A DNA stretch of 64,000 nt from Kryptolebias marmoratus (taxonomy: Eukaryota; Chordata; Actinopteri; Cyprinodontiformes; Rivulidae), in the NCBI RefSeq assembly GCF_001649575.2, contig NC_051434.1, positions 9,612,412 to 9,676,411 of the forward strand, read 5' to 3'. The notes beneath the pieces are model-generated. The model was not told the origin of the DNA. It searched no databases and saw only the letters and a program-made list of their open reading frames with translations. A program made the translations under genes and the position numbers. Shown piece by piece: positions 10,566-22,500 of the stretch (within the stretch, counting starts at the first letter, position 1; each line of letters begins with the position of its first letter).

Positions 10566-13055
10566 AGACATCGAGATAATAAAGATTTACAGTAGAAGAG
10601 AAGTGATAAACAAACAGTTTTTCTGCATCATTTTGGAACCAGATGTTTCCAGTTTGAGATGCTTCACGTCTGATGCTCCAGCTAGAAAAGTTTCGGCATT
10701 TTATTGTATTCTGATCATCTCTTCGTTTAAATCTGTTGACAAACAGGAAGTTGCGGGATCGACGCTTGATTTGGACCACATGGGCAGCCATTTAAATTTA
10801 AGAAACTGAGACCAAATCCCCGCTAACTTGCCCTCCCTCTTATTGCAACTAATTACGTTTAAGGCCAAACCTGCCCGAGCTTTAACAACATTTATGAACT
10901 TCAAACCTGCCGAGACCCTCTGAAGTCAAAGTGTACCAGCTGCTTCTCATTTGAAAGTCTTTATGGTTTAGTCTTTTCTGCTTTGCCTTGTGAAATGGAG
11001 CAAATGAACTTGTGTTTCCTTTCTTTGCGTAGTTTGTATTTCTGAAGGATTCACTTTAGCATATTTGGGTCTTATGAGCTGTGCACAACCTCCAGCTGAC
11101 TCCCAGGCCCTGTAGATGGGGGATAACTTTATTTTTATATGCACCAATTGCTTGGCAGGGGACCAGAATCAGACGATTTTTAGCTTGATTCTGACAGGCA
11201 GACCCGATACTTAACAAAAAAGATAATAAAAAATGGTCAGAGCTTTAGAAAAGTTTGAAAATGGAATGAGCCTTGAAAAACCACAGTGGGTACATTTGAA
11301 GTTTTATTCATACTTTTTAAATTATGTCATCTGTGCCTCATTCTCTGAACTATTTGTTCTTTTTGTCTATCCCAATTTTCTTTATTTCCTTTGCTTATAC
11401 ACAGATACTGTTTGAGATATTTTCTATGATTGTTTCTGAGTTAAAAAAAAAAAAGAGAACATGAGCAAGCATTCATTCAGACACCCACAGCACGGAGCTG
11501 CCACCACCTGAGGGTGCCATCGCCACACCGGTAGCCCGGCTCGTACATGTGCTCAGGCACACACACACAGGCCTGCTTTCACTCATTGTCTCCATCTTTT
11601 TCTTTTTTTTCCTCACAACACACACACACATTCTTGCAAACAATGCCACCTATCACGCTCCGCCGCCTGCTTCCTCGCAGTCTTGAGCCAGCGTTGCCTC
11701 TTATCCGGACTCTGTGGTTTGCTGAATCGTTTGATCTGTAAAGTGGGGCAGGCCGCACAGCCTGATCTGGACTTTGTCACAGTTTCTGGAGTCAGCAGAG
11801 CCCTCGGGCCAATAGGAGAGGCCTAAATGTCCTTTCACACAGGCAGTTCAGACCAAATGACTAATTATACCCCTTTTTTTAAGACTGTGGTCTTAATTGA
11901 CAGTTTTCTTTGTGTTAAACCAGTTTGGCCTCGTTGAGCTGTGAATTTTCCCCAAGCAAACTGAGTGATTCAGCAAAATCTCCATCGTCCTCAGTTTTTA
12001 ATGTGGAGCCAGTCCTGGTTCGTTTTTCTTTCCCTCCAGAATGAAAACATCAGCCATCTGGTTGAGGGGTGAAAGGTCAAACCTCAGGCTGGTAATGAGG
12101 ATGGCGTCGCTTGGGGGATGTCGGAGAAGTGTGTGTGTGTGTGGGTGGTTGAGCGTGTCTGCTTCCTGAGTGAGCATTAAACATTAACGAGTCGGCTCTG
12201 CACATCCAGAGGGAGGACGGGGAGATCTGAGCGCCAGGAAACAGACAGTGCACGGACAAAGTCACTTCAGACAGAGAGGTGTGCACGACGCGAGGCTCCC
12301 CGGCACACAAACTGCACAGAAACAGTGTGGATACACTCCTCCTTTCAGTCCCTCCGTCCTCAAAAAGCTTTTCCTCTTGTTTATTGACTCAGCCTTCTAA
12401 GATTCAGTGCGTCGATAGTTGTGGTCGATGAGGAAGAAAAGGCACAGAGGTTGCTGTTGGGACAAAAGTGTGTGTGTGTGTGTGTGTGTGTGTCTGCCAA
12501 CTCTTTCTTCCACCTGAGCCATTTTGTCCTGTAATTTGCTCCAGTTATTTTCCACCACGACCGTAATAATCTCCACACTTCTGCTGGAGTTATCTGTGAC
12601 ACGTGGCTTCACGATAAAAGGTAAGCCGTTAGATAATAACGAACAGGTCTCGTTTGGCCTCTGCTGCCTAATTGGCTGGAAAGCACAACGGTGGGATGCA
12701 GCAGTGCAGCGAAGTACAGAAAGCTCACAAGTAAACTCAGTTATATTCACCTCCCTTTATCCTCTTTAGAGACGATTATATGTGCGGATGTGATGGTGCA
12801 GTTGCCATGGAAATGCAAGCAATGGTTGGGAATAATGGGATACTCGGCAGTAAACCACAGCCTCTCGCGCTTTAACATCTGGGTGCGTGTTTCTGTGTCT
12901 GTCACTGACTGTGGATCCGTTTCTTCCAAACGTTTGCCCCCTGAATATGGTGCGGGTTGCTGCAGAGCTGCGCAGGAAGTGGAGGAGGTTAAGCGCTCTG
13001 CGCAGTTATAAAAATTCACAGAAATTAAAAATTGGCGAACAAAATTCTGTAGAAA
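10566..13055. other. Intergenic, microsatellites only
   Basis: No gene was supported. GT tracts lie near 12130-12143 and 12470-12493. Short reading frames here overlap on both strands and show no family resemblance. Confidence 0.35.
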
Positions 13056-13059
13056 ATGA

Positions 13060-13336
13060 AACCAGCGTCCCTTGAAGGAATGCGAACCAAAAGTCTGGCA
13101 TATTAGCGCTCGACGTATGTGTTGGAGATCACTCTCATCTACTACCACGCCGGATTTTAGTTCAATCTTTGAGTTATAGCCATTTTATCCTTACTAATTA
13201 CTGTGGCAACCATCTTGAATTGAATTGACTCCAAAAGTCAATCAGATGTAGATGTACATCCAGGGATCACTTTCTGAAAGTTTCCTTAAAATCTGTCCAG
13301 TGATTCATGAGATATTTTGCTAACAGACAAACACAA
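13060..13336 (+). repeat. Repeat family A, copy 4
   Basis: It begins near 'cccttgaaggaatgcg', contains 'gatcactctcatctactacc', 'gtggcaaccatcttgaattg', 'gactccaaaagtcaatcaga' and 'tgtagatgtacatccaggga', and ends GATATTTTGCTAACAGAC. The left-hand section is shortened compared with copies 1, 3 and 8. Confidence 0.8.
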
Positions 13337-13339
13337 AGA

Positions 13340-14598
13340 CAGCTGAATTGCATTGTGTTCTTATACTTTGAGACAACTGCTTTTACAGTCACAAGGTGGA
13401 TCAATTTAGAAACCTCAACTTTATTTTACAGCACTTCTGAAACAAACTGAGCGTTTTCCAAAGTCAGGTAAAAACAGAAACAAAAAGCACAAATGAAACA
13501 AATTAAACCTAAAAGTTTGTGTGCTTTTAAAATATCGAAAGATTTTGATTTTTACCTTTAAGAACAAGTTAATTTATTATTGTTTCACTCCTGTTTTCAT
13601 TATCAGCTGCTACTTTCAAAAATAGGAGATTCCTGTTATTTTTAAAGTAATAAATGATAAGTAAAACTGGATAGAAACTCAAAGTACTTTTCATTTTTTA
13701 AATGATTCTTTGTGAAAGAAATGCACAATTCTACCCAAGCAGCTGTCCTCTGAGCTGAACAATAAATTTGTCTCAATGGATACAAGCGTCTGCAGCCATA
13801 AATAAAAATCCTGGCAACTGTTTAAAGACAAAACTGTCTAAAAAAATTGCAAAATCCTAGGCTTCCCGAATTCTTTGCTGGCACCACTGCATTGCAACTT
13901 TTCACGTTCTTTCTGTGTTTAAATAATTTAAACTTGATTTGGAGATATTAACACATGGTCTACTTTGTAAAATATTTGATTTAGTTTGTCTCATCTTTTT
14001 TAAAAGGAGCAGAACGTTTCCTCTCATGCTGTCAATAAGTCCTGGAGGAGGTGTGAAACCAAACTTAATGCTTTGAGGCCTCTGTCAATCAGATGAACAG
14101 ACATCAGAGTGTTGAACATTTGCAAAAAATTAAAATAATTTATCATCATTATTAGTAGATGTGTATATTTACATTGGAACAATAGTTTTAATGTCACAAG
14201 AGCAGCATTTAAGTAAAATAAATGTCTTGTCTATTGTAATTCAGGTTGTAGAGTTGATCTCTTTCTGTCTACAAGAGTACAAGTGTTTTTTTTTCTTGGA
14301 CACTAAGAGTCAGATCAGCCTTCAGTCAAACCTGGACTCACTGAAATTTAATGTTTGGTCTCAAATGTGTGTTTTGGGAACACTGATCCAAGAGGATAGT
14401 TTCAGGGATTAAACATGTAAGTGTCACATTAATTACTTAGATAAAAATAAAAGTGTAAGTGTGAATTTTTGTGCTTCTTTGTCAGCATTTAGGCAGAATA
14501 CGTACAACTTGTGTTAAACTCTTCAGACAGCCAGGAGAAATTAGCGACGTAATTCACAGTGCATTAGTAGAGTGACTGGGTGACAATATAAAGGGTGA
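13340..14598. other. AT-rich intergenic, no element recognised
   Basis: Long AT-rich run without a recognisable gene, RNA or repeat. Confidence 0.35.
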
Positions 14599-14599
14599 A

Positions 14600-15425
14600 A
14601 AAATTCACTAGAATTCAAATTTCTCATTAAAGGGGAAGTAAAATTTAACGTCCTCTGCAAAGCAATGAAATGCGATTTTATACCTTTTAAAGAATGACAC
14701 ATAAAACAGAGGGTCTAGAACGAAGCCCTGGGGGACACCACAGTGTAATGGGACTGCTGCTCAAGAGAAGTGACCTACGGGCTGATATTACAAAGCTGTT
14801 TCTACGTGAAACTGTAACATTTATGTTGCAGTTCAACCGTTTGTTTACACAACAACAGTGGTCGGATTTTCTGACACGGAAACTTTTTGAACCCAAGTCC
14901 CAAAGCGGAACTTTTCGGACACCCCCCCATTTGCATTTCAAAGAAAGCTGCAGCGTGTGAAATCACACATGCACACCACAGACGGAATCTGCAATCAATA
15001 GCTGTTCGGTGCATGCATGAGTACATACAGCATACAGCAGAGTGCTGTTAACGTTACTCACCATTTTTCAACATGTAGGAGCAACTCAGTCTCAACTTCA
15101 TTCCAATCAACATCTGAAAGTCTTTAACTTTTCCAGGAGATCGGCCTCGTGCAAACAGATGGACAGAGAAGGTCCTGGCAGAGAGGTAAGACTGGAAAGA
15201 GCAGTAAGAGCAGAGCGGTACCTTTCATGCCCACACAGGTCAAGGTGTGGGAGGAGGATCTGATGATCGACTGTGTCAAAAGCTGCAAACAGACCTCAAA
15301 GTACTGAACAACAGTAATGAGATGTGAAGCCTCAACGAGACAGTTTAGTGGCTGACGTGAACACCATTTTATAAACCTTCGCACTGTTGTCAGTTCCATA
15401 TCACAAGGTTATTTCAGTAGAAATA
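14600..15425 (+). repeat. Repeat family C, middle/right part (degenerate)
   Basis: 'cctctgcaaagcaatgaaat' and 'ctagaacgaagccctggggg' at 14650-14740, then 'cgactgtgtcaaaagctgca' followed by 'cagacctcaaagtactgaac' at about 15267-15310, occur in the same order as in the full fish repeat represented at 10225. The section between is too diverged to follow. All family C pieces in the window are in plus orientation. Confidence 0.55.
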
Positions 15426-15429
15426 TTAT

Positions 15430-15957
15430 AACCAGCTTGGGGTAGCAGTTAGCTCATCAATCCAGTCAAAATTAAACTAGATTTCCCCAAATTAGGGTTG
15501 TTTAAAGAGTTATCTACAAGGCGTTTATCATATAGCGAGGACAAACCTTGATGGGGAAGAGTTAGTTTATTAGTCTGAATCAGCTGACACGATGAACTCC
15601 CGCAGAGCATCTTGTATCATTATTTTGACCCAGTGTGAAAAACGCCTGTTTGGTGAATTCTACGGTTAGTTTATATATAAAAAAACAAAACATTTCCATT
15701 AATCTCTCAGAGGCGGGAGGTTAAAGAGAAGAAGGCAGATGCAGACACAGTGTCTAGGCCTGCCTTCCTCCCTGCAAGAGCAGTAAAGAGTGTTTATGCA
15801 GGCAGTCTGCAGCATGAGCGCGTCCCACACGGCTCTTTGATTGAAAGAAAACAACATCAATCTAGCACAGGCCCCAAGGCCTTTAAATAACCAGCAGACT
15901 GTTGTAGAGCGGAGATCTGCAGCACTCCTTCCATCCTGCTCATGACTTTACAGAGAC
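15430..15957. other. Intergenic, no element recognised
   Basis: Nothing was recognised. It ends at the GATA microsatellite. Confidence 0.35.
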
Positions 15958-16041
<84 letters not shown>

Positions 16042-16059
16042 GGATGGATGGATGGATGG
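15958..16059 (+). repeat. (GATA)n-(GATG)n compound microsatellite
   Basis: About 80 bp of uninterrupted GATA units, switching at 16041 to five GATG (TGGA) units. Confidence 0.95.
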
Positions 16060-16159
16060 CCTCTGTTATGTTTGTATCCTCCCTATCTTCTCATGTGTAT
16101 TGTGGTCATTTTCATTCCTCACCCCACTGATGCTAAAATGTCAAGGTTACAGTGTGCCA

Positions 16160-16365
16160 GTTTTCTTTCTCTCACACACACATGCACACACACACACACA
16201 CACACACACATTGGAGGTGAAGGAATCACTGTATGAATACAGGAATTAGTCAAGCATGCATTTTCCTTCTTGTCTCTTTCTTTGGCCCTCGTCACTCCCC
16301 TGCTGCCCTCTCTCATTGTTGGCACTGGCCTTTGGTGTGTGTGTGTGTGTGTGTGTGTGTGGGGT
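16160..16365. repeat. (CA)n and (GT)n pair
   Basis: A CA tract at about 16176-16211 and a GT tract at about 16336-16361 lie 125 bp apart in opposite orientation. A transcript across this segment could fold into a long hairpin. Confidence 0.9.
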
Positions 16366-18540
16366 GAAAGAGCGCAGATGAACAGTGTTATCAAAAGTGT
16401 GAGAAAGGGGTTTTATGGGGGGTCTATTTTTGATCTTTTTGTTAATTAAACAAGAACATAAAATATATCAACCTCATTTATTACACCCTTACTTTTGAGC
16501 CTTATCCCTGTGTTTTACAGGTTTACGGCACAGACAGGGGTCTTCCAATTCAGTTTGAGGCATAAAGTAAAAGTCAAGGGGCAGCGCTTACAAGCCCTAA
16601 AACACAAGTTTCAGGGGCACACTATGAAGTAAATGTGTATGAGCTGTACTTGCATAAAGAACCCATCATAAATCTAAGTATAAAATAGTTTTATTGTCAC
16701 TAAAACCATTGCAACTTTTAGTTTGATGCATTATGTTTGGTAACATTGTTTATTATCCTTAGCAAGTTAAAAAAATAGCAAAAATAGCATCATATTCCTT
16801 TGTTAAAACATTTTATTGTCTCAGTAAACATTGTAATGCCTCCTTTGGAGTATTCCCATGTGCTATTCTTGGTATTATTTTATCTTTAAGAAGTATAAAA
16901 ACAATATATTCTGAAGTTAGTTGCAGGCTTGAAAAGCCAGTTTTACTCTCTATATATGGTCATATTGATATTTGGTTTCACATATGACATATTGACATTT
17001 GTGTTCCTGTTTCTGTGAAAGAAACTTGCAACAGGTTTTGGTGTATTGACCTCTTTAAGGGTATCCCGTGTAACAGTAGAGTATTTTAACCACTACTCTA
17101 ACAAATTAAGAGCCACGTGGTGGGTGAAGGCATATGTGTAGGGGGAGGGGGGTGATGTTAAGAAATGGGATGTTGTTTTGTGCACTCAGACTTTGCTCTG
17201 TTTTTATGTTCTTTCTACATTTTACTCCACTTTTTAATTGAGTTTAAATGCATATTTTACAGAGCAGTAAGAAGAGGAAGAAATGCAGTTTAGCAGTTTG
17301 TTGTTTTTGCTTCTCAGTCATGTTTTTCTTACTTCTCACTACTGAAACTGAACCACAGCTAAGTATCAAATAAAGTTTTTTAAAAATCAGTCACATTTTA
17401 TTTAACCTTATCACTGAAAACTTGCAGATGAGGACCGGCCAGCCTTCACTTCCCCCACATATTTGTTCTTTTTTTTTTTTTTTTTGGTAACTCCTCCCAA
17501 AGTACTCCCCGCAACTCCCCCGTCCCTCTCATAAAGAATTACCCCTCCTCCCCCAGTGAAGCCCCACTTCAACCCTGAAGCAGTGCCCCAAGAGAACAGA
17601 GGTAAACATGCCCCCCCCCCCTGTTCTTTTTACCCCAGTCAGCTCCCACAGCCCCCAGCTCACTCGCCCTCCGCTCCTCTTTCTCAGTTTGTTTGCCAAC
17701 GGGCTGCTTCCTGGACTTGTTGTTTGGCCCTAAGCTCAGAACGCACTTTGAAGATGCTGCAAAAAAAAGAGAGAAGGCAATGATACAGATCAATTCGTAA
17801 GGTTAGGATATCATCTGCACTTGTGTTCTTTGTATTTATAATCATTTGGGTGTAATGCTGTCCCAAGAGTGGAAAACATGCAAGAAATCCAAGTTTCCTT
17901 TAGTGTTTTACGCTCAGGACAAAGCAAGAGTTTACTCTGTGGTGAACAAAACGAAAACAACACAAAAAGATTGTACAAAAAAACTAATTATCATTTCAGA
18001 AAACAGAAGCCCCCATCTACGCTATTCTGGATCTTTTATAATAGATACTTTCTGCTGCATTTGCACTTCCCACCCACACACAGCTTTCGAGAGAAAAATA
18101 GATATTTTTAAGAAAACGCTTCTTTAAAGTGGAGATGTGGAGGCTTTCAGAAACAATGACATAGAATCCTGTTTTACGCATGCCCTAAAAACCAACAAAT
18201 GTAGAGCTCTTTTTACTGTTTTTTTCTGGGTTTGTCTCACTTTATCCTGATCCTGTCCTAATCAAACTTTAACCATGTGCTGAAATGATTAATAACTGAG
18301 AGGAAACTCAAAGGTATCGAAAACAAACAGACATAAGACAAGTTTAGGAAAAGTCTTTAGTCAAGCTGAGCCCTTGACATAACAATGATGGACAAGGTGT
18401 CTTTGCCTCCTTTTATCCTTCAAAACTGAAGCTGACAAGCTCTGGTTTATGAGTGCAATGAGTCATAAGATGTTAACTCCTGAAAAAAATGATCTGACAT
18501 AAGGGAAATGTCCCATTTGTTTACATGGACGGAAACTTAC
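16366..18540. other. Intergenic, homopolymer-rich
   Basis: It contains a T22-type run (about 17467-17487) next to C-rich sequence and a C10 run near 17612. No gene or classified repeat was seen. Confidence 0.35.
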
Positions 18541-18551
18541 ACCGCAGCCAG

Positions 18552-18566
18552 CCTACAGGGGGCGCT
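18552..18566 (+). promoter_or_regulatory. CTCF-like motif (strong core)
   Basis: CCTACAGGGGGCGCT agrees with CCACCAGGGGGCGCT at 13 of 15 positions, including the whole AGGGGGCGC core. Confidence 0.5.
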
Positions 18567-18655
18567 CCTACGTGTGTCTACTTACAATATGCTGCATGTT
18601 GATGAGCTTAACATGTTCGTCCTCTGTATTTTGATATGTCATTAATGTGGACGTT

Positions 18656-18670
18656 CTCACCACCTAGTGG
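18656..18670 (-). promoter_or_regulatory. CTCF-like motif (minus)
   Basis: The minus strand reads CCACTAGGTGGTGAG, close to the common CTCF variant CCACTAGGTGGCAG. It faces the plus-strand motif about 100 bp to its left. Confidence 0.45.
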
Positions 18671-18900
18671 CTTGGAATGGGTATTTCAGTGCTTTTGTGA
18701 GAATGTGGGCAGAACACAAAATCATAAAACAAACAAAAATGTAAGTTTAAGAAACACGTGAATAGAGTTGTGCAGACGGGGCCTAAGAAAATTGATGAAA
18801 AACATACAAAACACTCACAAACAAGACATTTTGGACAATTCAGAAAACGAGTGTTTAATGAAACATAGCACAATTAAGTAGAACATTGTGGTGTTTGTAA

Positions 18901-18975
18901 TACAGATGTGGAGATGGATGAGCCTTTTTTATGCATCTCTGTCAGCCAGTAATGTGCTCCGCTGGGTCATCTGGT
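18901..18975 (+). repeat. 75-bp duplicated segment, copy 1
   Basis: 69 of 75 positions are identical to 19661-19735, without an indel, at an offset of exactly 760 bp. Both copies start TACAGATGTGGAGATGGATG and end GCTGGGTCA-CTGGT. Flanking sequences are unrelated. Not matched to any known element. Confidence 0.9.
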
Positions 18976-19660
18976 GTTTTCAGAAACTTTCTAGTGTCAG
19001 TTTTGTTTTAGAAAGATAATTATTGGTTCAGTTGTATTGTTAGAGCACAATATTTTTGTTGTTTTAAATGCTGTTAACTCTGTTTTTTTTTAGATTTTTT
19101 TCTGAAATGTCAGTGTTTTGTTTCTTTCATTTTGACGTGTTGCTCGGCTTTTAATTTTGTCGCTGTGATTTCCACCTCATGGGCAACGAATGAGACAGCT
19201 GACTGACAAAATGTGCGTTCACATAAGATTTGGTCAATATCACATTCATTTGAAAGCTGCCGTGCCATCCTGGTGGCTTTCATCGTGGCTGTTGATAAAA
19301 CTGCCAGCTGACATGTTTACAGACTGTAAGAGTCAAGACTTTGTTGGAGTGAAAGTCAAGAGTGGAAGAAATTACCAGCGAGGATGCAGACTTGCAGTTT
19401 GAGCTTTGTTTGCATGTCAGAGTGTGTATTTTTTAAGTAAATACAAAAGCATTGTCAAATGGGTTTTTATATATAAACAAATTGTGGGGAAAAAAAATCA
19501 ATCACAGATAAAAATCTGTGGTGTTTTTGTGTTTCAGGAGCTCATCTACGTGCCACAACTGGAAACAGTGTTTCATCAGAATCATATGCCCTGCACATAA
19601 GCTTCACAGCAAGTTGCATCCTTACCTTCTCCCCTCCTGCCCCCACCTCCCTGTCTGCAC

Positions 19661-19735
19661 TACAGATGTGGAGATGGATGAGCCTTCATCATGCATCTCT
19701 GTCACCCAGTAATGTGGTCCGCTGGGTCACCTGGT
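19661..19735 (+). repeat. 75-bp duplicated segment, copy 2
   Basis: Partner of 18901-18975. The six differences are three in the T-run of copy 1 (CTTTTTT against CTTCATC) and three scattered. See findings. Confidence 0.9.
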
Positions 19736-19949
19736 AAAACGGCCCATATGGTCCAAACCACACTCGAGCGCCTGCACACACTCAGACACTTGTGCACAGT
19801 TGCACACACACTGTGAGGGGAGAGAGGCTGCAGACTCTGCAGAAAATGTGCACTTTTCTTTTTCTTTTTTTTTCGGGCTGGAACATGATGCAGAGCAGTC
19901 CTCACCTCCTCTGACACGCACACACAGTTAAACACACTTAAACGTTACG

Positions 19950-19960
19950 AGGTGGCGCTG
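19950..19960 (+). promoter_or_regulatory. CTCF-like core
   Basis: AGGTGGCGCTG is an exact match to a frequent CTCF core. The upstream bases (GTTACG) are not consensus. Confidence 0.3.
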
Positions 19961-20039
19961 CTCGAAGACAGACGAAGCAGGCCTGGTTAGGATTAAATCC
20001 CTACAACCCTATAAGTTTCACCCCACAGTCTCGGCTTGG

Positions 20040-20480
20040 CTTTTTGGTATCTTTCTCCCACACCTGTTCCCGCCCTGATCTGTAAGAGTAGCCCCCCTCC
20101 TCCGTACATGGATATTACATTTCCTTTGAAACCTTATTTTTTTCATATGTGGGTATTTTGTGACAGCAGATACGCAGCGGGGATTCAGCGCATTAGAATT
20201 TATCTGCTGCTGAGAAGTTACAGGAGCTCAGTGAGAATGCCATGTGCCCTACAAATGTCCCCACAGACTGAGTTTATTACTTCAGACCCTCCTAGAAACA
20301 GTCTCTATTGTTCTGAAGGTTTGCCCCCTGAAAGGCTCTGGGGATACGCTACCTCATAAAAGAGACTGTTAATGTGCTCTGACCCAGAGAGGGATTATTA
20401 TTTTGACAGTCTCTTGGCAGGACAGGAGGAATCAGTTCGGCCTGGATGGATTTTTCGAGGCAAGTCAGACAAGGTGCCAT
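20040..20480. promoter_or_regulatory. Repeat-poor block, possible conserved noncoding element
   Basis: Balanced composition, no microsatellite or transposon signature, and mixed motifs such as 'cgcattagaatttatctgct' and 'gggattattattttgacag'. It stands out from the AT-rich flanks. The call is inference from texture only. Confidence 0.25.
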
Positions 20481-21620
20481 CGAAACACAGATGTAGAAAC
20501 AGCTATCAAATATGGCGAACTAGGCATTTTGATTCAACTTGTGACAAAATGAAGGAAACAAAACAATTTTTTTTACAATATAAGATTTAATAATTGTGCT
20601 TATCCACTCACAGGATATGCATATGTTCATAATGTGGCAGACAAAACAAGTTTTTTGTGTCTATTTTTGTTATGAAGGAAATTGCCGGAGGCACTTACTG
20701 AACATCAGAGCAGAGAGAAGCTCTGAGTCATCTGTGCACGCAGATCTGCAACATTTGACATTTAGTTTGTCTCGGTTCAATTTTGTGCCAAATGTAGAGC
20801 AGCTAGCACTGTCTCAAAATCAAAATAAGCCCGACATTATGGATCAGAAAATATCAAAGAATAATTTAAAAACAAGATGAGCCCACAAAGAAACACATCA
20901 GTTTGTGGCTCGCTTCAGTTTCAGCTCATTGTTTAGATTTATGATCTTAAACTAAAGTGTTTTGATTCACTACTATGTTTCTCCTCTTACAGCTTTTCAG
21001 CTTTAGCAGTTCCCTGCCAATACATCCAAAATCCTAGAAATATTCAGCAAGCAGCTATGATTTGCAATTAGTTGTTGGACATAGAAGAACAGTGGCAGCT
21101 TAAAAGGCAAACCTTGAAAGATTTAAGTCTGTCATAAACTAAAACAGGAACCTACTTCATCATATGGCAGGAAACTCTAAATAAAGATTGTAATAATGTA
21201 TTTGTATGAGTGCTGGATGTCTTCATCAGAAGCTATTTACCAAATACAACATATAAATTAATTTTTTACACATAAATTCTCATGCTCAATTTAATCTAAA
21301 ATATTAAAAGTGAAAAAAAATGAACTAATTAAACAAACTAAGTCAAAAAACTTCTAAATAAAAATATGATGTGCATTATCTGTATTTGGAATCTGTCTGC
21401 AGGGTTGATTTTTAGTCAGATTTTAAAATTACATGCATTTTTTGTGCAAGTGTGTGTATGTATTTATGTTTGCATGAACATGTAAAGTGTCCTGCACTTT
21501 CACACAAGATTATGACTTTGTGTCGCTTCTTGCTGCATCTCGCCACATATGCATACACCAGAGCTGCCCTTTGAGGAAGTGGTTACCTTTTAGGCTTTCT
21601 GGTTTCACATATCTTGTTCC
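20481..21620. other. AT-rich intergenic, no element recognised
   Basis: No gene, RNA or classified repeat was seen. Confidence 0.35.
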
Positions 21621-21625
21621 GTTTG

Positions 21626-21662
21626 TGAGTGTGTGTGTCTGTGTGTGTGTGTGTGTGTGTGT
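21626..21662 (+). repeat. (GT)n microsatellite
   Basis: GT tract with one GTCTGT interruption. Confidence 0.9.
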
Positions 21663-21879
21663 TCGTCGGAAGGATTAAGAGAGGCCCTGCTCAAGGTAAA
21701 AAGACAGACTTGGCTGCTCTATCACCCCCCACCCCCCTTTGTCTCACTCTTCTGGTTGTTTTCTCCAGTCCTTTTCCTTCTGTCCTCTCTGTTTCTGTCC
21801 CTTATGGCACTGTGATGGATGACAGACTGCAGGGGTGAAGGTGGAAGAGTGTGTGTGATCAACATTCAGTCTTTTGTGT

Positions 21880-22500
21880 GTCGCTGTGTGTACGTATGTG
21901 TGTGCATTTGTTTGCTTTTGTCATGATGGGGACTAAAAACCTGACAGGACACCACGTTATGGGGGACTTCCTGTCAATGGGGACCACAGTTTGGTCCCCT
22001 TGGGTGCACAGGGTTACCACTCAGTTAGGTGGTAGATTTAGGTTATGGTTGGGTTTTAGTGTATGATCAAGTGATAGCTTCACAAAAAAACTAAGTTATT
22101 GATAAATTTAGTACAGTTTGATGCAGGAATTAGCTGTGGTCCGGCTCGAAAAAGATTTAATTATAGTAGTGCCCTAGCCAATCAGAGTGTTCATTTGCTG
22201 CACATGATCAGGCCTGACTCAAACACTGAAATGTAAAATAGAAACACAAAAGCAGTATGACCAACTCAATTAACCTTAGTCCATAAAGTGCACTGATATA
22301 AGGAAAATATTCAAGCCAGAATTATCCGAAACATAGCTAATCACAGGCTGGCCCCTTGCTCAGAAAAATTCTGGCCCTTGAGCAAATTTTGCTGATGACC
22401 CTTGGTTTAGGGTTAGGCCTTCAGTTGTAATAGTTAGGTTAGTGTAAGTGTTAATAAATCCATTGTTTTATATGTCTGTGAGTTTGTGTGGGGGAAGTTC
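21880..22500 (+). repeat. Degenerate 'GGGGAC' teleost repeat, possibly interrupted
   Basis: 'tgatggggactaaaaacctg', 'atggggaccacagtttggtc' and 'ggttatggttgggtttt' at 21924-22060, then 'ggtttagggttaggccttca' at about 22402 and a GT-rich end near 22480. This order resembles a common fish repeat that is flanked by GT tracts. About 300 bp between the two parts (22085-22390) does not fit and may be an insertion. Confidence 0.4.

Noticed and set aside
12397..13148. Pair of 117- and 133-codon minus frames
   Set aside because: They run through a GT microsatellite and into family A repeat copy 4, so they are chance frames.
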